From NCBI GenBank assembly GCA_018384375.1, contig JAHAYJ010000017.1:1-64000 (forward strand): a stretch of DNA of 64,000 bases. Direction: 5' to 3'. Position numbers and translations under genes: made by a program. The notes beneath the pieces are model-generated. The model was not told the DNA's origin. It searched no databases and worked only from the letters and a program-made list of their open reading frames with translations. Source of the DNA: Lachnospiraceae bacterium. Its GTDB lineage: Bacteria > Bacillota > Clostridia > Lachnospirales > Lachnospiraceae. Shown here one piece after another: positions 38,785 through 46,663 of the stretch (position 1 is the stretch's first letter; every line of letters begins with the position of its first letter).

Positions 38785-40447
38785 GCTAGCGTAAAGTTTT
38801 TGTAGGAAAATAAAAAGGCAAAAGAAGAAAGCACCAACTTTGTGTTAAGATTAAGTTGACTAGACAAAATCCATACAAAGGAAGGTGCTTTCTATGATTA
38901 AGAGTATACAACAGTTTCAGGCAGAAGGGATAAAAAAATTAGAAAAAGTTATGGTGGATTATTCTGCTGACATGACAAAGATAGCCGAAATGGTGCAGGG
39001 AGTGACAAAAGGTGTGGTCGACCTTGGACTTTCCATGATTGCGGAAGAATGGGAGTCCTATGACGAAATACTGCGTGCCAGAAACGATCTGCGTCCGGAC
39101 TGGTATATTGTGAGAAGGGATGAAACTACATTGCTTACCAGTCTCGGCAGTGTTACTTATCATAAGACTTTATTTAAGAATAAGTTTACCGGTGAGCATG
39201 AATATCTGCTGGATCGGATAATGGAAATAGAGAAACATGCCAGAATGACGGAGGATGCAGAAGCAAAACTACTGGAAGAAGCAGTACAGACCAGTTACCG
39301 CAAGGGTGGGGAAAGCGCATCCATTTCCAGTGATGTTGTAAGCAAGGAAACCGTGATGAATAAGATCCATACCCTGAATTTCCCTCGTGTGGAGCCCCAG
39401 ATGGAAAAGAAAGTAGTAAAATATCTTTATATTGATGCTGATGAAGACCATGTATCGTTACAGTATATCAATAAAAAGGGTGATATTAAGAAACCACGGA
39501 CAAACACCATTATGCCCAAACTGATCTATGTGTATGAGGGAATCACCAATGAAAATGGACGAAATAAACTGATAAACAAAAAGCATTTTGGGGGTGTATA
39601 TGAAGGAGGCAAGGAAATAGAACAATTATGGAAAGAGGTAGAGGAATATATAGAAGCTGCTTATGATACAGAGGAATTGATAAAAATATATATCAATGGA
39701 GACGGAGCGGCATGGATTAAGAGCGGACAGAGAATCCTAACCAAGGCAAAGTTTGTGCTGGACCGTTTTCATATGCATAAATATATCATCGGAGCCACAT
39801 CCCATCTGTTGGACAGTGTGGAGGATGCAAGGAGTGAAATCTACCGGGCAGTTTATAAAAAGAAAAAATACAAGGCAGAAGAAGTCTTCGAAAAGATAAT
39901 TACCATAACAGAAAGTGAAAGCAAAAGAAAGACAGTAGAAGCTGCAAAGGAGTATATATTGGGAAACTGGGCTGGTATCATGCAATGGGTGAAAGATAAG
40001 AATGAAGAAGTACAATGCAGTGCAGAAGGACATATCAGCCATGTGTTTGCAGACAGGATGAGTTCCAGACCCCTGGGATGGAGCCGAATTGGAGCAGATA
40101 AAATGTCGCGCCTGCGGATATACGAAAAGAATGGCGGGAATATGCTGGATTTAGTGCGTTATCAGAAGAAAGAGCTACCATTAGCGGCGGGCTGTGAAGA
40201 AGTAATATATAGCAGCAATCAGATGTTTTTAGCGGAGAGGAAGAACCGTGAAGCCCTTGGAGTGTTGGCAGATATGCCGGTTTACAGCATCGCTTATCCA
40301 CAGATAAGGAAGATAGCGGCACTTAAGAATCATATTTGGGGATTGTAAAAAACAAAAAAATTGATATAGTAAAGACAGTGAACCTAATCTGAAACACACC
40401 TCAGGTGTAGTTTGTCTTTTATTTTCCTACAGTAAATTTACGCTATC
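38785..40447 (+). mobile_element. ISLre2-family insertion sequence B
   Basis: Left end GCTAGCGTAAAGTTTTTGTA and complement of the right end GATAGCGTAAATTTACTGTA, both continuing into GGAAAATAAAA, form terminal inverted repeats. It abuts element A with only the 9-bp GGATCCTAT between them and has another copy of that sequence at its right edge. Confidence 0.85.
38894..40348 (+). CDS. ISLre2 family transposase (UPF0236), second type
   Basis: A 484-residue transposase from ATG 38894, which follows AAGGAAGG. Related to but clearly different from the copy at 37127: YLYIDADEDHVSLQYINKKG, YINGDGAAWIKSG, LDRFHMHKYIIG and SAEGHISHVFADRMSSRPLG followed by WSRIGADKMSRLR hold the same conserved positions. 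The protein is complete with no frame break. The two elements are therefore distinct members of one family and not a duplication. Confidence 0.9.
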   Translation: MIKSIQQFQAEGIKKLEKVMVDYSADMTKIAEMVQGVTKGVVDLGLSMIAEEWESYDEILRARNDLRPDWYIVRRDETTLLTSLGSVTYHKTLFKNKFTGEHEYLLDRIMEIEKHARMTEDAEAKLLEEAVQTSYRKGGESASISSDVVSKETVMNKIHTLNFPRVEPQMEKKVVKYLYIDADEDHVSLQYINKKGDIKKPRTNTIMPKLIYVYEGITNENGRNKLINKKHFGGVYEGGKEIEQLWKEVEEYIEAAYDTEELIKIYINGDGAAWIKSGQRILTKAKFVLDRFHMHKYIIGATSHLLDSVEDARSEIYRAVYKKKKYKAEEVFEKIITITESESKRKTVEAAKEYILGNWAGIMQWVKDKNEEVQCSAEGHISHVFADRMSSRPLGWSRIGADKMSRLRIYEKNGGNMLDLVRYQKKELPLAAGCEEVIYSSNQMFLAERKNREALGVLADMPVYSIAYPQIRKIAALKNHIWGL

Positions 40448-40464
40448 GGATCCTATAAAATTCT

Positions 40465-40590
40465 TTGACATATTCATTGCATAGTGCTAATATGATTACA
40501 AGAAGGGTGCTACCGATAGACGGTTAGTCCGAGTAAATTTGTAAGACAAAAATTGCCGCTTAGTTTACCAGACTGGGGCGGCTATTTTTG
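40465..40590 (+). ncRNA. convergent small RNA, candidate antitoxin RNA
   Basis: Promoter TTGACA (40465-40470), 17-bp spacer, TAATAT (40488-40493); expected start near 40500. A stem GCCGC...GCGGC (about 40555-40582) followed by TATTTTTG ends the transcript near 40590. No ORF of note. The 90-nt RNA overlaps the 3' end of the peptide gene on the other strand. Its first bases, GGGTGCTACC...CGGTTAGTCC, repeat the 5' end of the peptide mRNA. Confidence 0.6.
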
Positions 40591-40677
40591 TGTCTTGTGG
40601 CTTCCGATGGTAAGCCTAAGTCCGAAATAGGTCAGGCATAAGCTGATAACTGCAATCAGACCTTCAATAGTCAACAT
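40582..40677 (-). CDS. 31-residue hydrophobic peptide, type I toxin-like
   Basis: Read on the minus strand from ATG 40677 (AAGGAGG seven bases upstream; a second ATG two codons earlier is too close). The peptide begins MLTIEGLIAVISLCLTYFG and ends with a basic tail LRLTIGSHKTQK: one membrane helix plus a charged end, the form of the holin-like and type I toxin peptides of Firmicutes. It has a long 5' UTR and a convergent small RNA with an overlapping terminator, the normal arrangement of type I toxin-antitoxin loci. Toxicity is inference. Confidence 0.6.
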   Translation of the reverse strand: MLTIEGLIAVISLCLTYFGLRLTIGSHKTQK

Positions 40678-40831
40678 TAGCATCCCTCCTTTAACAAGAT
40701 TTCCGTCAGACAAGCTGGGGATTTCTATGTAAACAGAGGGTCACAGTCCCCCCCCTGGTGAAGGACTAACCGCCTACCGTGAATGGTAGCACCCATAGAA
40801 ATAGTGTAGCAAAAGAAATTAAAATATACAA
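40678..40831 (-). promoter_or_regulatory. promoter and about 120-nt structured 5' UTR of the peptide gene
   Basis: On the minus strand TTGTAT (40831-40826), 17-bp spacer, TACACT (40808-40803). The leader starts near 40796 with GGGTGCTACC and contains CTACC-ATTCAC-GGTAG and a run of eight G after position 40760. Long folded leaders that hide the ribosome site are typical of type I toxin mRNAs. Confidence 0.55.
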
Positions 40832-40890
40832 CAGAAAAAGAAAAAATACACAAAATAACGATAAATAAATCCTCTTATATAGGGGCTATT

Positions 40891-41133
40891 CTATGAACAC
40901 TTGAAAAATTCATTAAAGTCGCATTCGAATATTTCAGTAAGTGCAATGATAATTTCTACAGATGGGTTGTTACGGCCATGTTCAATCTTACTAAAAATCC
41001 CTGTGGTAACATAAATACCTTTCAATTGTAGTTTGGCTATAACATCAATTGCTTTAAGATTTCGCTCTTTTCTTAGGCGAACAATATTGGTACCGATTAT
41101 TGGATTTTTATGCTGATTTATTCTTTCTGCCAT
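40891..41133 (-). CDS. XRE-family helix-turn-helix regulator
   Basis: An 80-residue Cro/C1-type protein: IIGTNIVRLRKERNLKAIDV (helix 1-2), VTTGIFSKIEHGRNNPSVEI (recognition helix and turn) and ALTEIFECDFNEFF. It is only a DNA-binding domain, as in small autoregulators. AAGGAAG precedes the ATG. It is divergent from the zinc-ribbon gene at 41247, and a tandem 19-bp repeat lies between the two starts, a likely operator for both. Confidence 0.88.
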   Translation of the reverse strand: MAERINQHKNPIIGTNIVRLRKERNLKAIDVIAKLQLKGIYVTTGIFSKIEHGRNNPSVEIIIALTEIFECDFNEFFKCS

Positions 41134-41160
41134 TTTGCACTTCCTTTTTTAAAAAAGTAT

Positions 41161-41214
41161 TGTCCAAAATAGAAGTTTTTAGTGTCCAAAATGGAAGTTT
41201 TGTGTTATTATGAT
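41161..41214 (+). promoter_or_regulatory. tandem direct repeat between divergent genes
   Basis: TGTCCAAAATAGAAGTTTT (41161-41179) and TGTCCAAAATGGAAGTTTT (41183-41201), differing at one base and spaced 22 bp apart, about two helical turns. TATGAT at 41209-41214 may be the -10 of the rightward gene. Confidence 0.7.
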
Positions 41215-41246
41215 AAGAAGAACGTTTACTTTGAGGAGGAAAAAGC

Positions 41247-42398
41247 ATGAAATGTCCAAACTGTGGAGCTGAAATAAAGGAGGGCACAAAAGTATGTGAT
41301 TTTTGTGGATCAGGGATTACCATTGATATGCAAAGAGAACAGGAGCAACTCAAGAAAAAAGGATGTCCAAGCTGCGGCAGCACGAACATATCTTTTAGCC
41401 GAGAAAAACAAGGTGAGGTTAAGGGGAAGAAGGGTACAGCTGTTGTACGAGCGACTGTAGGAGTTTGTAAAGATTGTGGATACACATGGCAGATATCTGG
41501 CTCTGAACCAGCCAAGAAAAGTAATAAGATGGTTTGGTGGGTATTGGGGTGGTTATTTTTCTTCCCGGCGCCTGTAATGGTATTGATATGGAGGAAAAAA
41601 TGTAAGTGGGACATTAAGGTTAAGATTGGCGTCACAGTAGCATTTTGGTTATTGATTTTTATTATTGGTGGTACTGATAATTCAAGTGAAAAATCAGAGA
41701 ACAGTGAAGAGCAGATAGCAGTCGAACAGACAACAGATAGCAAGGGGGAGGATGTTGCCAAAGCAGAGCCGGAAAAAATCAAAGAATCAGCAACAGCTAC
41801 TATTAAGCCTAATGTAAATAATGAAGATGGTACAGTTTTGTTTGGTGTAACTGCTGATCTTCCGGAAGATACAAAGTTAACATTGACCCTTACCAATGAT
41901 AATGGATATAGTGCGAAGCAGACGGTAACCATACTTAATACCGGAGTGGGATACACATCTGAATTTGATGACAATGGTTCTGGTTTAGTTGGGAAATACA
42001 CTGTTACTGTTACAGATTCAAATGATGTCGTTATTGCCACTCAAGATTTCATATTTGGAGATAAATCAGAAACTGTTGAGAATTCTGAATTCAATATTAA
42101 TGAATTGCCAGTTATGAACGGTACTAAGACTGAAAGAATTGGTACATATTCAATGTGTTATATGCTTTCTGCAGACTGTACGGATGAGGTAATTGCTAAA
42201 TGGTATCGAGAAGTAAAAGATAAAAACTATAATTGGAGTATTATTCGTTATGCAGATGTAGATGATAAGGGTATCTATACTAATAATGGAATCATTGAGA
42301 AAGATGTACAATTTGATGAAGACGGAGCACTAATAAGCAGTGAAGGAGAAACAATCTTCACCGTTAATGAAGATGGAACAATAAGTCTATTGGAATAA
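41247..42398 (+). CDS. zinc-ribbon membrane protein with extracellular C-terminal region
   Basis: A 383-residue protein. Two zinc ribbons lie at the N-terminus (CPNCGAEIKEGTKVCDFCGSG at 3-23 less one residue, and CPSCGSTN...CKDCGYTW at about 40-76). Two membrane helices follow at about 92-112 and 122-142, then an acidic Ser/Glu-rich linker and a 220-residue C-terminal region with a beta-sandwich feel (KLTLTLTNDNGYSAKQTVTI, GKYTVTVTDSNDVVIATQDF). Such zinc-ribbon membrane proteins are common in Clostridia and of unknown role. Strong AGGAGGA upstream. Divergent from the XRE regulator. Confidence 0.75.
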   Translation: MKCPNCGAEIKEGTKVCDFCGSGITIDMQREQEQLKKKGCPSCGSTNISFSREKQGEVKGKKGTAVVRATVGVCKDCGYTWQISGSEPAKKSNKMVWWVLGWLFFFPAPVMVLIWRKKCKWDIKVKIGVTVAFWLLIFIIGGTDNSSEKSENSEEQIAVEQTTDSKGEDVAKAEPEKIKESATATIKPNVNNEDGTVLFGVTADLPEDTKLTLTLTNDNGYSAKQTVTILNTGVGYTSEFDDNGSGLVGKYTVTVTDSNDVVIATQDFIFGDKSETVENSEFNINELPVMNGTKTERIGTYSMCYMLSADCTDEVIAKWYREVKDKNYNWSIIRYADVDDKGIYTNNGIIEKDVQFDEDGALISSEGETIFTVNEDGTISLLE

Positions 42399-42487
42399 GA
42401 GAAAGATAGTACTTGGATAAGATTAGTGTATTGCACCGGAATATAGAATCATATAAAATAGGAATCGAGGAAAGGAGGTACTTGCTT

Positions 42488-42526
42488 ATGAAAAATACCT
42501 CGACTGTCCGGGAAACGGGCAACTAA
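42488..42526 (+). CDS. 12-codon ORF with strong ribosome site
   Basis: ATG 42488 stands nine bases after AAAGGAGG and encodes MKNTSTVRETGN before TAA. The codon following the start is AAA, as favoured. No recognisable function; it could be a leader peptide left from a lost gene. A 12-bp hairpin (GACCCAAT at 42576-42583 with ATTGGGTC at 42599-42606) follows before the kinase remnant. Confidence 0.35.
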   Translation: MKNTSTVRETGN

Positions 42527-42599
42527 CCTCGATAAGCGCATACCCATAATTGGTCACTGCGCATACTATATAGCAGACCCAATTCAGATTTTTCCTGGA

Positions 42600-43292
42600 T
42601 TGGGTCACTTCCTTTTCCATACAAACCTGGCAAAACCGGAAACACCCTATGTGCTTGCAGATGCCGTTCGTATCCGGGAAGTGCTGGTAAATATTCTGGG
42701 CAATGCTGTGAAATTTACCGATGATGGTGGCACCATCACCTTTGAAGCCAGCTACCATCCCGGCGTGGATGCGCAGCATATCGTGGTGCGATACCGTGTG
42801 TCGGATACAGGTGAAGGTTCGACCTTTACCGTGGAATTACCTCTGGAGCTGACTGATGAGAGCAAGATTCAGAAACAGGATCATCCTGTTGCAAATGTAG
42901 ACTTGACGGGTGTGAAGATCCTTTTGGCGGAGGATAATGATCTGAATGCGGAGATCGCAATGGTTCAGCTGGAGGAACAGGGAATCCGGGTTACCAGAGC
43001 CTCTGATGGCAAGGAAGCAATGAAAACCTTCACAGAAAATCCGCCGGACACCTTCGACATGATCTTTATGGATATTATGATGCCGGAAATGAATGGTTAT
43101 GAAGTCACAGAAACCATCCGCTCTATTCCGGATCGTCCGGATGCCCATAGGATTCCCATCATTGCCATGACAGCCAATGCCTTTGCTGAGGATGTTCAGG
43201 CATCCTTAGATGCAGGTATGAACGGTCATTTGTCAAAGCCGATTGTCATGGAAGAGGTTGTAAAGGCCATTGCACGAAATTTGAATAGGTAA
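42600..43292 (+). pseudogene. hybrid sensor histidine kinase remnant (HATPase piece plus receiver)
   Basis: Only the last part of a hybrid kinase remains. It begins in the ATPase N-box (VLADAVRIREVLVNILGNAVKF), reaches RYRVSDTG and then jumps in frame to EGSTFTVELPLEL, skipping the G1, F and G2 boxes, so ATP cannot be bound. The receiver domain that follows is complete: LLAEDNDLNAEIA, phosphoacceptor D in MIFMDIMMPEMNG, K in HLSKPIVMEEV. The sensor and HisKA domains are absent and there is no proper start. Called a pseudogene; the receiver could fold if expressed. Confidence 0.8.
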
Positions 43293-43317
43293 GTAGAAGC
43301 CGCCTCCTGTGATTGTA

Positions 43318-43641
43318 CTAAAAAGAAACAGTAAGCTGCATTTTAAATTGTTCTTCACCATATACCGCATGGGGCACGTCCTTTGGCATAATAAGAGTTT
43401 CTCCCTCATTCAAAATAAACTCTTCTCCGCCTACTGTAAACTTGCCTGTGCCTTCCAGTACCGTAACCATGGCATCACCGCCGGATGCATGGGTCGATAT
43501 TTCTTCGCCTTTATCAAAGGAAAAAATCGTCATACTGACTTGCTCATTCTGGACAAGTGTTTTACTGACTACCTGTCCCTCCTGATAATTTACTAAATCT
43601 TTTAGTTTCAGAGTAACTTGCTTTTCAATATTCTTATACAT
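43318..43641 (-). CDS. cupin domain protein
   Basis: A 107-residue single-domain cupin from ATG 43641, which has CGGAGG at good spacing; a longer reading from 43692 overlaps decayed sequence. Cupin motif 1 is SFDKGEEISTHASGGDAMVTV with VLEGTGKFTVGG, motif 2 is LNEGETLIMPKDVPHAV; the histidines and glutamate of the metal site are mostly present. In Clostridia such cupins often neighbour hydroxylamine reductase, and here a broken hcp lies immediately upstream on the same strand. Confidence 0.82.
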   Translation of the reverse strand: MYKNIEKQVTLKLKDLVNYQEGQVVSKTLVQNEQVSMTIFSFDKGEEISTHASGGDAMVTVLEGTGKFTVGGEEFILNEGETLIMPKDVPHAVYGEEQFKMQLTVSF

Positions 43642-43765
43642 TTTATACCTCCGTTCCATATTATTATTGTATATTATTTGGCATAGAAACAAAAGCTATT
43701 TCAAAATTTTCGCTAAGTCTTGCTCCGGTGTTGTGATTGGATGAATTTGAAATCATTAACACCAC

Positions 43766-44138
43766 TGTTCCTTCTGTCTGCTTCAGCAATAACTGAAGGT
43801 CTCTTAGATCATGTCCGGAAATAACGATAAACGAACCTTTTTCTACGGCAAGAGATACCTCTGTAGGAACGGGATGCCCATAGGTTTCTGTGTTCGCCTT
43901 ATCCAGAAATGCCATACACTTTAGGTTGATTTCGCCTACTTTCATTACGGTAGGCAAAAGTTGTTCCCTATCAAGATCTTCATCTACAGCAAACAATCCT
44001 TTCTGCCACAAGGAGATGAACAGGAACTGCATCCGGGAATGAGAACTTCCGTTTCCTGTCTGACTGTCTCTATTTGCGATCGAATCGTTTCCTCATTAAA
44101 ATAACGTTTGTTAAGGTCGTAAACAACCCTTCAATCAT
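43766..44138 (-). pseudogene. hcp: hydroxylamine reductase (hybrid cluster protein) remnant
   Basis: Fragments of Hcp in three frames. From 44138: MIEGLFTTLTNV, then after a 1-base shift FNEETIRSQIETVRQETEVL with PGCSSCSSPCG (the Fe-S cysteines), then, after loss of roughly a quarter of the protein, KGLFAVDEDLDREQLLP and KANTETYGHPVPTEVSLAVE to SGHDLRDLQLLLKQTEGT, where homology stops. The hybrid-cluster C-terminal half is missing. Hcp reduces hydroxylamine or NO; this copy cannot work. Confidence 0.8.
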
Positions 44139-44303
44139 AGTTAATTTCCTTGTTGTTACGAGCTTATTCTATTCTTCTGTGGGATAAATGTCTGTTGGAA
44201 TTCAAACAAAAGAAATATTTATGCGAAAAATGATGAAAGCCCTTTTGGGTTATGGCAGGAATTGAGGATAAATGGTAAAATGATGAAAGGGTTAGAGGAA
44301 AGG

Positions 44304-45689
44304 ATGATAAGATTGGACAGTAAGAGAGCGGAACAATCAGTACAGTATATTAAGATGACACGTACGCCAATTCCCCAGCTTGTGTTGTGTCTGGGGCTTC
44401 CGACAACGATCAGTATGCTTGTGACCAATGTCTACAACGTGGCAGATACCTATTTTGTCAGTCAATTGGGAACCAGTGCCAGCGGTGCTGTCGGAATCAT
44501 ATTCGGGCTGATGTCAATTATTCAGGCATTTGGATTTATGCTGGGGCAGGGCTCAGGAAGTATCCTTTCAAGAAGCCTTGGGGCAAAGGATGTGGAAAAA
44601 GCGTCAAGAATTGCGTCAAAGGGCTTTTTTTCTGCACTGGCGGCAGGAATTCTGATCTCTGCCCTGGGATTGTTGTTTTTAGATCCGTTGATGAGGCTGT
44701 TGGGAAGCACAGAGACTATCTTACCTTATGCCAGAACCTATGCTTTCTATATTCTTCTGGCGGCACCCTTTATGACAGCCAGTTTTACAATGAACAATAT
44801 CATTCGATATGAAGGACGGGCTTCTTATGCCATGATAGGGCTGATGACGGGAGGAATTTTAAATATTTGCGGTGACTGGTTTCTCATGCAGATCTGCCAT
44901 ATGGGAATTGCGGGCGCGGGGATTTCCACAGCGGTATCTCAGCTGATCAGCTTCAGTATCTTGTTGTTTATGTTCCTGTCAGGAAGAACACAGTGCAGGC
45001 TCTCCATTCGCCGCTGTATGCAGTGCATGAAGGAAAAGGAACTTCCCGCAATTTTGGGAACCGGTTTTCCCAGTATGGTCCGCCAGGGAATGTCCAGTGT
45101 GGCAACAATGCTGCTCAATGGGCAGGCAGCTGTTTATGGCGATGCTGCGGTGGCCGCTATGTCAATTGTAAGCAGAATCTGTTTTTTTGCATTTGCAGTG
45201 GGACTCGGAATCGGACAGGGCTTTCAGCCGGTATCTGCCTATAATTATGGCGCAGGGAAGTTTTCCCGTGTGCGAAAGGCTTTTTTCTTTACAATTATTG
45301 TGGGTGAATTATTTTTAAGTATAATGATTGTATTTGGTATGGTATTTTCCCGGGAAATCATAAGTATATTCCGGGATGATGCAGATGTGCTTGCAATTGC
45401 TATGGTTGCGTTGCGTGCACAGCTGCTGACATTATTTTTACTCCCTATGACCTCCTGCACCAATATGCTGTTCCAAAGCGTCGGTAGAAACAGGGAGGCT
45501 ACCCTGTTATCATCGCTTCGGAATGGTCTGGCATTTATTCCGGTTTTACTGGTTCTGTCAATGCTTATGGGGCTTACGGGAATTGAAATATCCCAGTCAA
45601 TTGCAGATATCATTACATGGTTGGTGACAGTGCCTTTGGCAATCAGATTTATCAGGAAACTTCCTTCAGATAGGGAAGATGTAGTATAA
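44304..45689 (+). CDS. MATE family efflux transporter
   Basis: A 461-residue MATE protein from ATG 44304, five bases after AGAGG; in-frame ATGs at 44262 and 44280 lack such a site. Twelve hydrophobic segments; landmarks include PQLVLCLGLPTTISMLVTNV, YNVADTYFVSQLGTSASGAV, GQGSGSILSRSLGAKD and GFPSMVRQGMSSVATMLLN. It belongs to a different MATE subgroup than the pump at 22566 (DinF/YoeA-like spacing). Exports cationic toxins or metabolites by ion exchange; substrate unknown. Confidence 0.9.
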   Translation: MIRLDSKRAEQSVQYIKMTRTPIPQLVLCLGLPTTISMLVTNVYNVADTYFVSQLGTSASGAVGIIFGLMSIIQAFGFMLGQGSGSILSRSLGAKDVEKASRIASKGFFSALAAGILISALGLLFLDPLMRLLGSTETILPYARTYAFYILLAAPFMTASFTMNNIIRYEGRASYAMIGLMTGGILNICGDWFLMQICHMGIAGAGISTAVSQLISFSILLFMFLSGRTQCRLSIRRCMQCMKEKELPAILGTGFPSMVRQGMSSVATMLLNGQAAVYGDAAVAAMSIVSRICFFAFAVGLGIGQGFQPVSAYNYGAGKFSRVRKAFFFTIIVGELFLSIMIVFGMVFSREIISIFRDDADVLAIAMVALRAQLLTLFLLPMTSCTNMLFQSVGRNREATLLSSLRNGLAFIPVLLVLSMLMGLTGIEISQSIADIITWLVTVPLAIRFIRKLPSDREDVV

Positions 45690-45725
45690 TTGAACAGTAA
45701 GATATAGAAAGAAAGGGATTATCCT

Positions 45726-46502
45726 ATGCATAACGAACTTTTTTCAATCGGACCAATTACCATTTATGGCTATGGACTTATGATCGGGATAGGGATATTT
45801 GCCGCCTATCTGAATACAGAGCGCCTGGCACGAAAGTACGGCCTTGATCCGGAGCCTGTGATTAACATATTGATTGTTGGTGTAGGATTTGGAATTGTGG
45901 GTGCAAAGCTCTTGTACTATATAACAATTCTGGATGAAATCATCAAGAATCCAAGGCTTCTTCTGGATTTTGCCAATGGATTTGTTGTGTATGGAGGTGT
46001 TATTGCCGGAATCATCTCGGCAGCGATTTATTGTAAAAGGAAGGGGCTTCCTTTTCTGAGATATTTGGATTGTGCGGCACCTTCGATTGCATTGGCACAG
46101 GGCTTTGGGCGCATCGGCTGCTTTCTTGCGGGCTGTTGCTATGGTGTTCCGATGAAATCACCTATATCAATTACCTTTACGGATTCCGCATATGCACCTA
46201 ACCATGTACCGCTGTTTCCATCCCAGCTTGTTTCCAGCGCATTTGATTTTCTTCATTTTGGAGTCTTATGCCTGCTGCTTCGGCGTAATAAAAAGCCGGG
46301 AAAGATCGGTGCCTTTTATCTGGTGTTTTATAGCATCGGTCGCTTTATCATTGAATTCTTCAGAGGTGATCTGGAGAGGGGAAGTGTCGGCACCCTGTCG
46401 ACTTCACAGTTTATCTCCGTGTTTGTGGCGATTGCCGGTATAGCGCTGGCCCTATGGTTGGGGAGAAAAGAAAAAGCAGATAAGCAGGAACAGAAGGACT
46501 GA
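45726..46502 (+). CDS. lgt: prolipoprotein diacylglyceryl transferase
   Basis: A 258-residue membrane enzyme that moves diacylglycerol from phosphatidylglycerol to the lipobox cysteine of prolipoproteins. Signature: ALAQGFGRIGCFLAGCCYG, and the early YGYGLMIGIGIFAAYL; seven hydrophobic segments. GRFIIEFFRGDLERG is the conserved arginine region. The window has at least two substrates, the lipoproteins at 35237 and 48190. It lies 37 bp after the MATE gene and ends in a terminator at 46515. Confidence 0.95.
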   Translation: MHNELFSIGPITIYGYGLMIGIGIFAAYLNTERLARKYGLDPEPVINILIVGVGFGIVGAKLLYYITILDEIIKNPRLLLDFANGFVVYGGVIAGIISAAIYCKRKGLPFLRYLDCAAPSIALAQGFGRIGCFLAGCCYGVPMKSPISITFTDSAYAPNHVPLFPSQLVSSAFDFLHFGVLCLLLRRNKKPGKIGAFYLVFYSIGRFIIEFFRGDLERGSVGTLSTSQFISVFVAIAGIALALWLGRKEKADKQEQKD

Positions 46503-46514
46503 AATAGAAGAAAG

Positions 46515-46547
46515 AGCAGGAGGGCAGGCAATACCTCCTGCTTTTTT
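46515..46547 (+). terminator. terminator after lgt
   Basis: AGCAGGAGG (46515-46523) and CCTCCTGCT (46534-46542) form the stem, followed by T6. Confidence 0.9.
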
Positions 46548-46589
46548 GATGTGACTGCACTGATATGGAAAAGCGAGATATTTGTCAAC

Positions 46590-46617
46590 TTGATGCGGTG
46601 AGACGTTTGTATATAAT
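46590..46617 (+). promoter_or_regulatory. promoter of the LuxR-type membrane regulator
   Basis: TTGATG at 46590-46595, 16-bp spacer, TATAAT at 46612-46617, 47 bp before the chosen start at 46664. Confidence 0.6.
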
Positions 46618-46663
46618 AAAATTATCACTTGGTATGAAATGGCAGGCAAAAGAGGAATCAGCT

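Noticed and set aside
40733-40757. Run of C residues as a possible phase-variable tract
   Set aside because: The run lies in the leader of the small peptide, not in coding sequence, and only one state is visible, so no phase variation can be claimed.
41108-42040. 310-residue minus-strand ORF opposite the zinc-ribbon membrane protein
   Set aside because: Low-complexity serine/valine content, overlaps the XRE gene start and the operator repeats; no family pattern.
43664-43765. Tail of the 122-residue minus-strand ORF after the Hcp similarity
   Set aside because: The residues after TEGT show no Hcp similarity and overlap the cupin ribosome site; treated as junk sequence in a broken gene.
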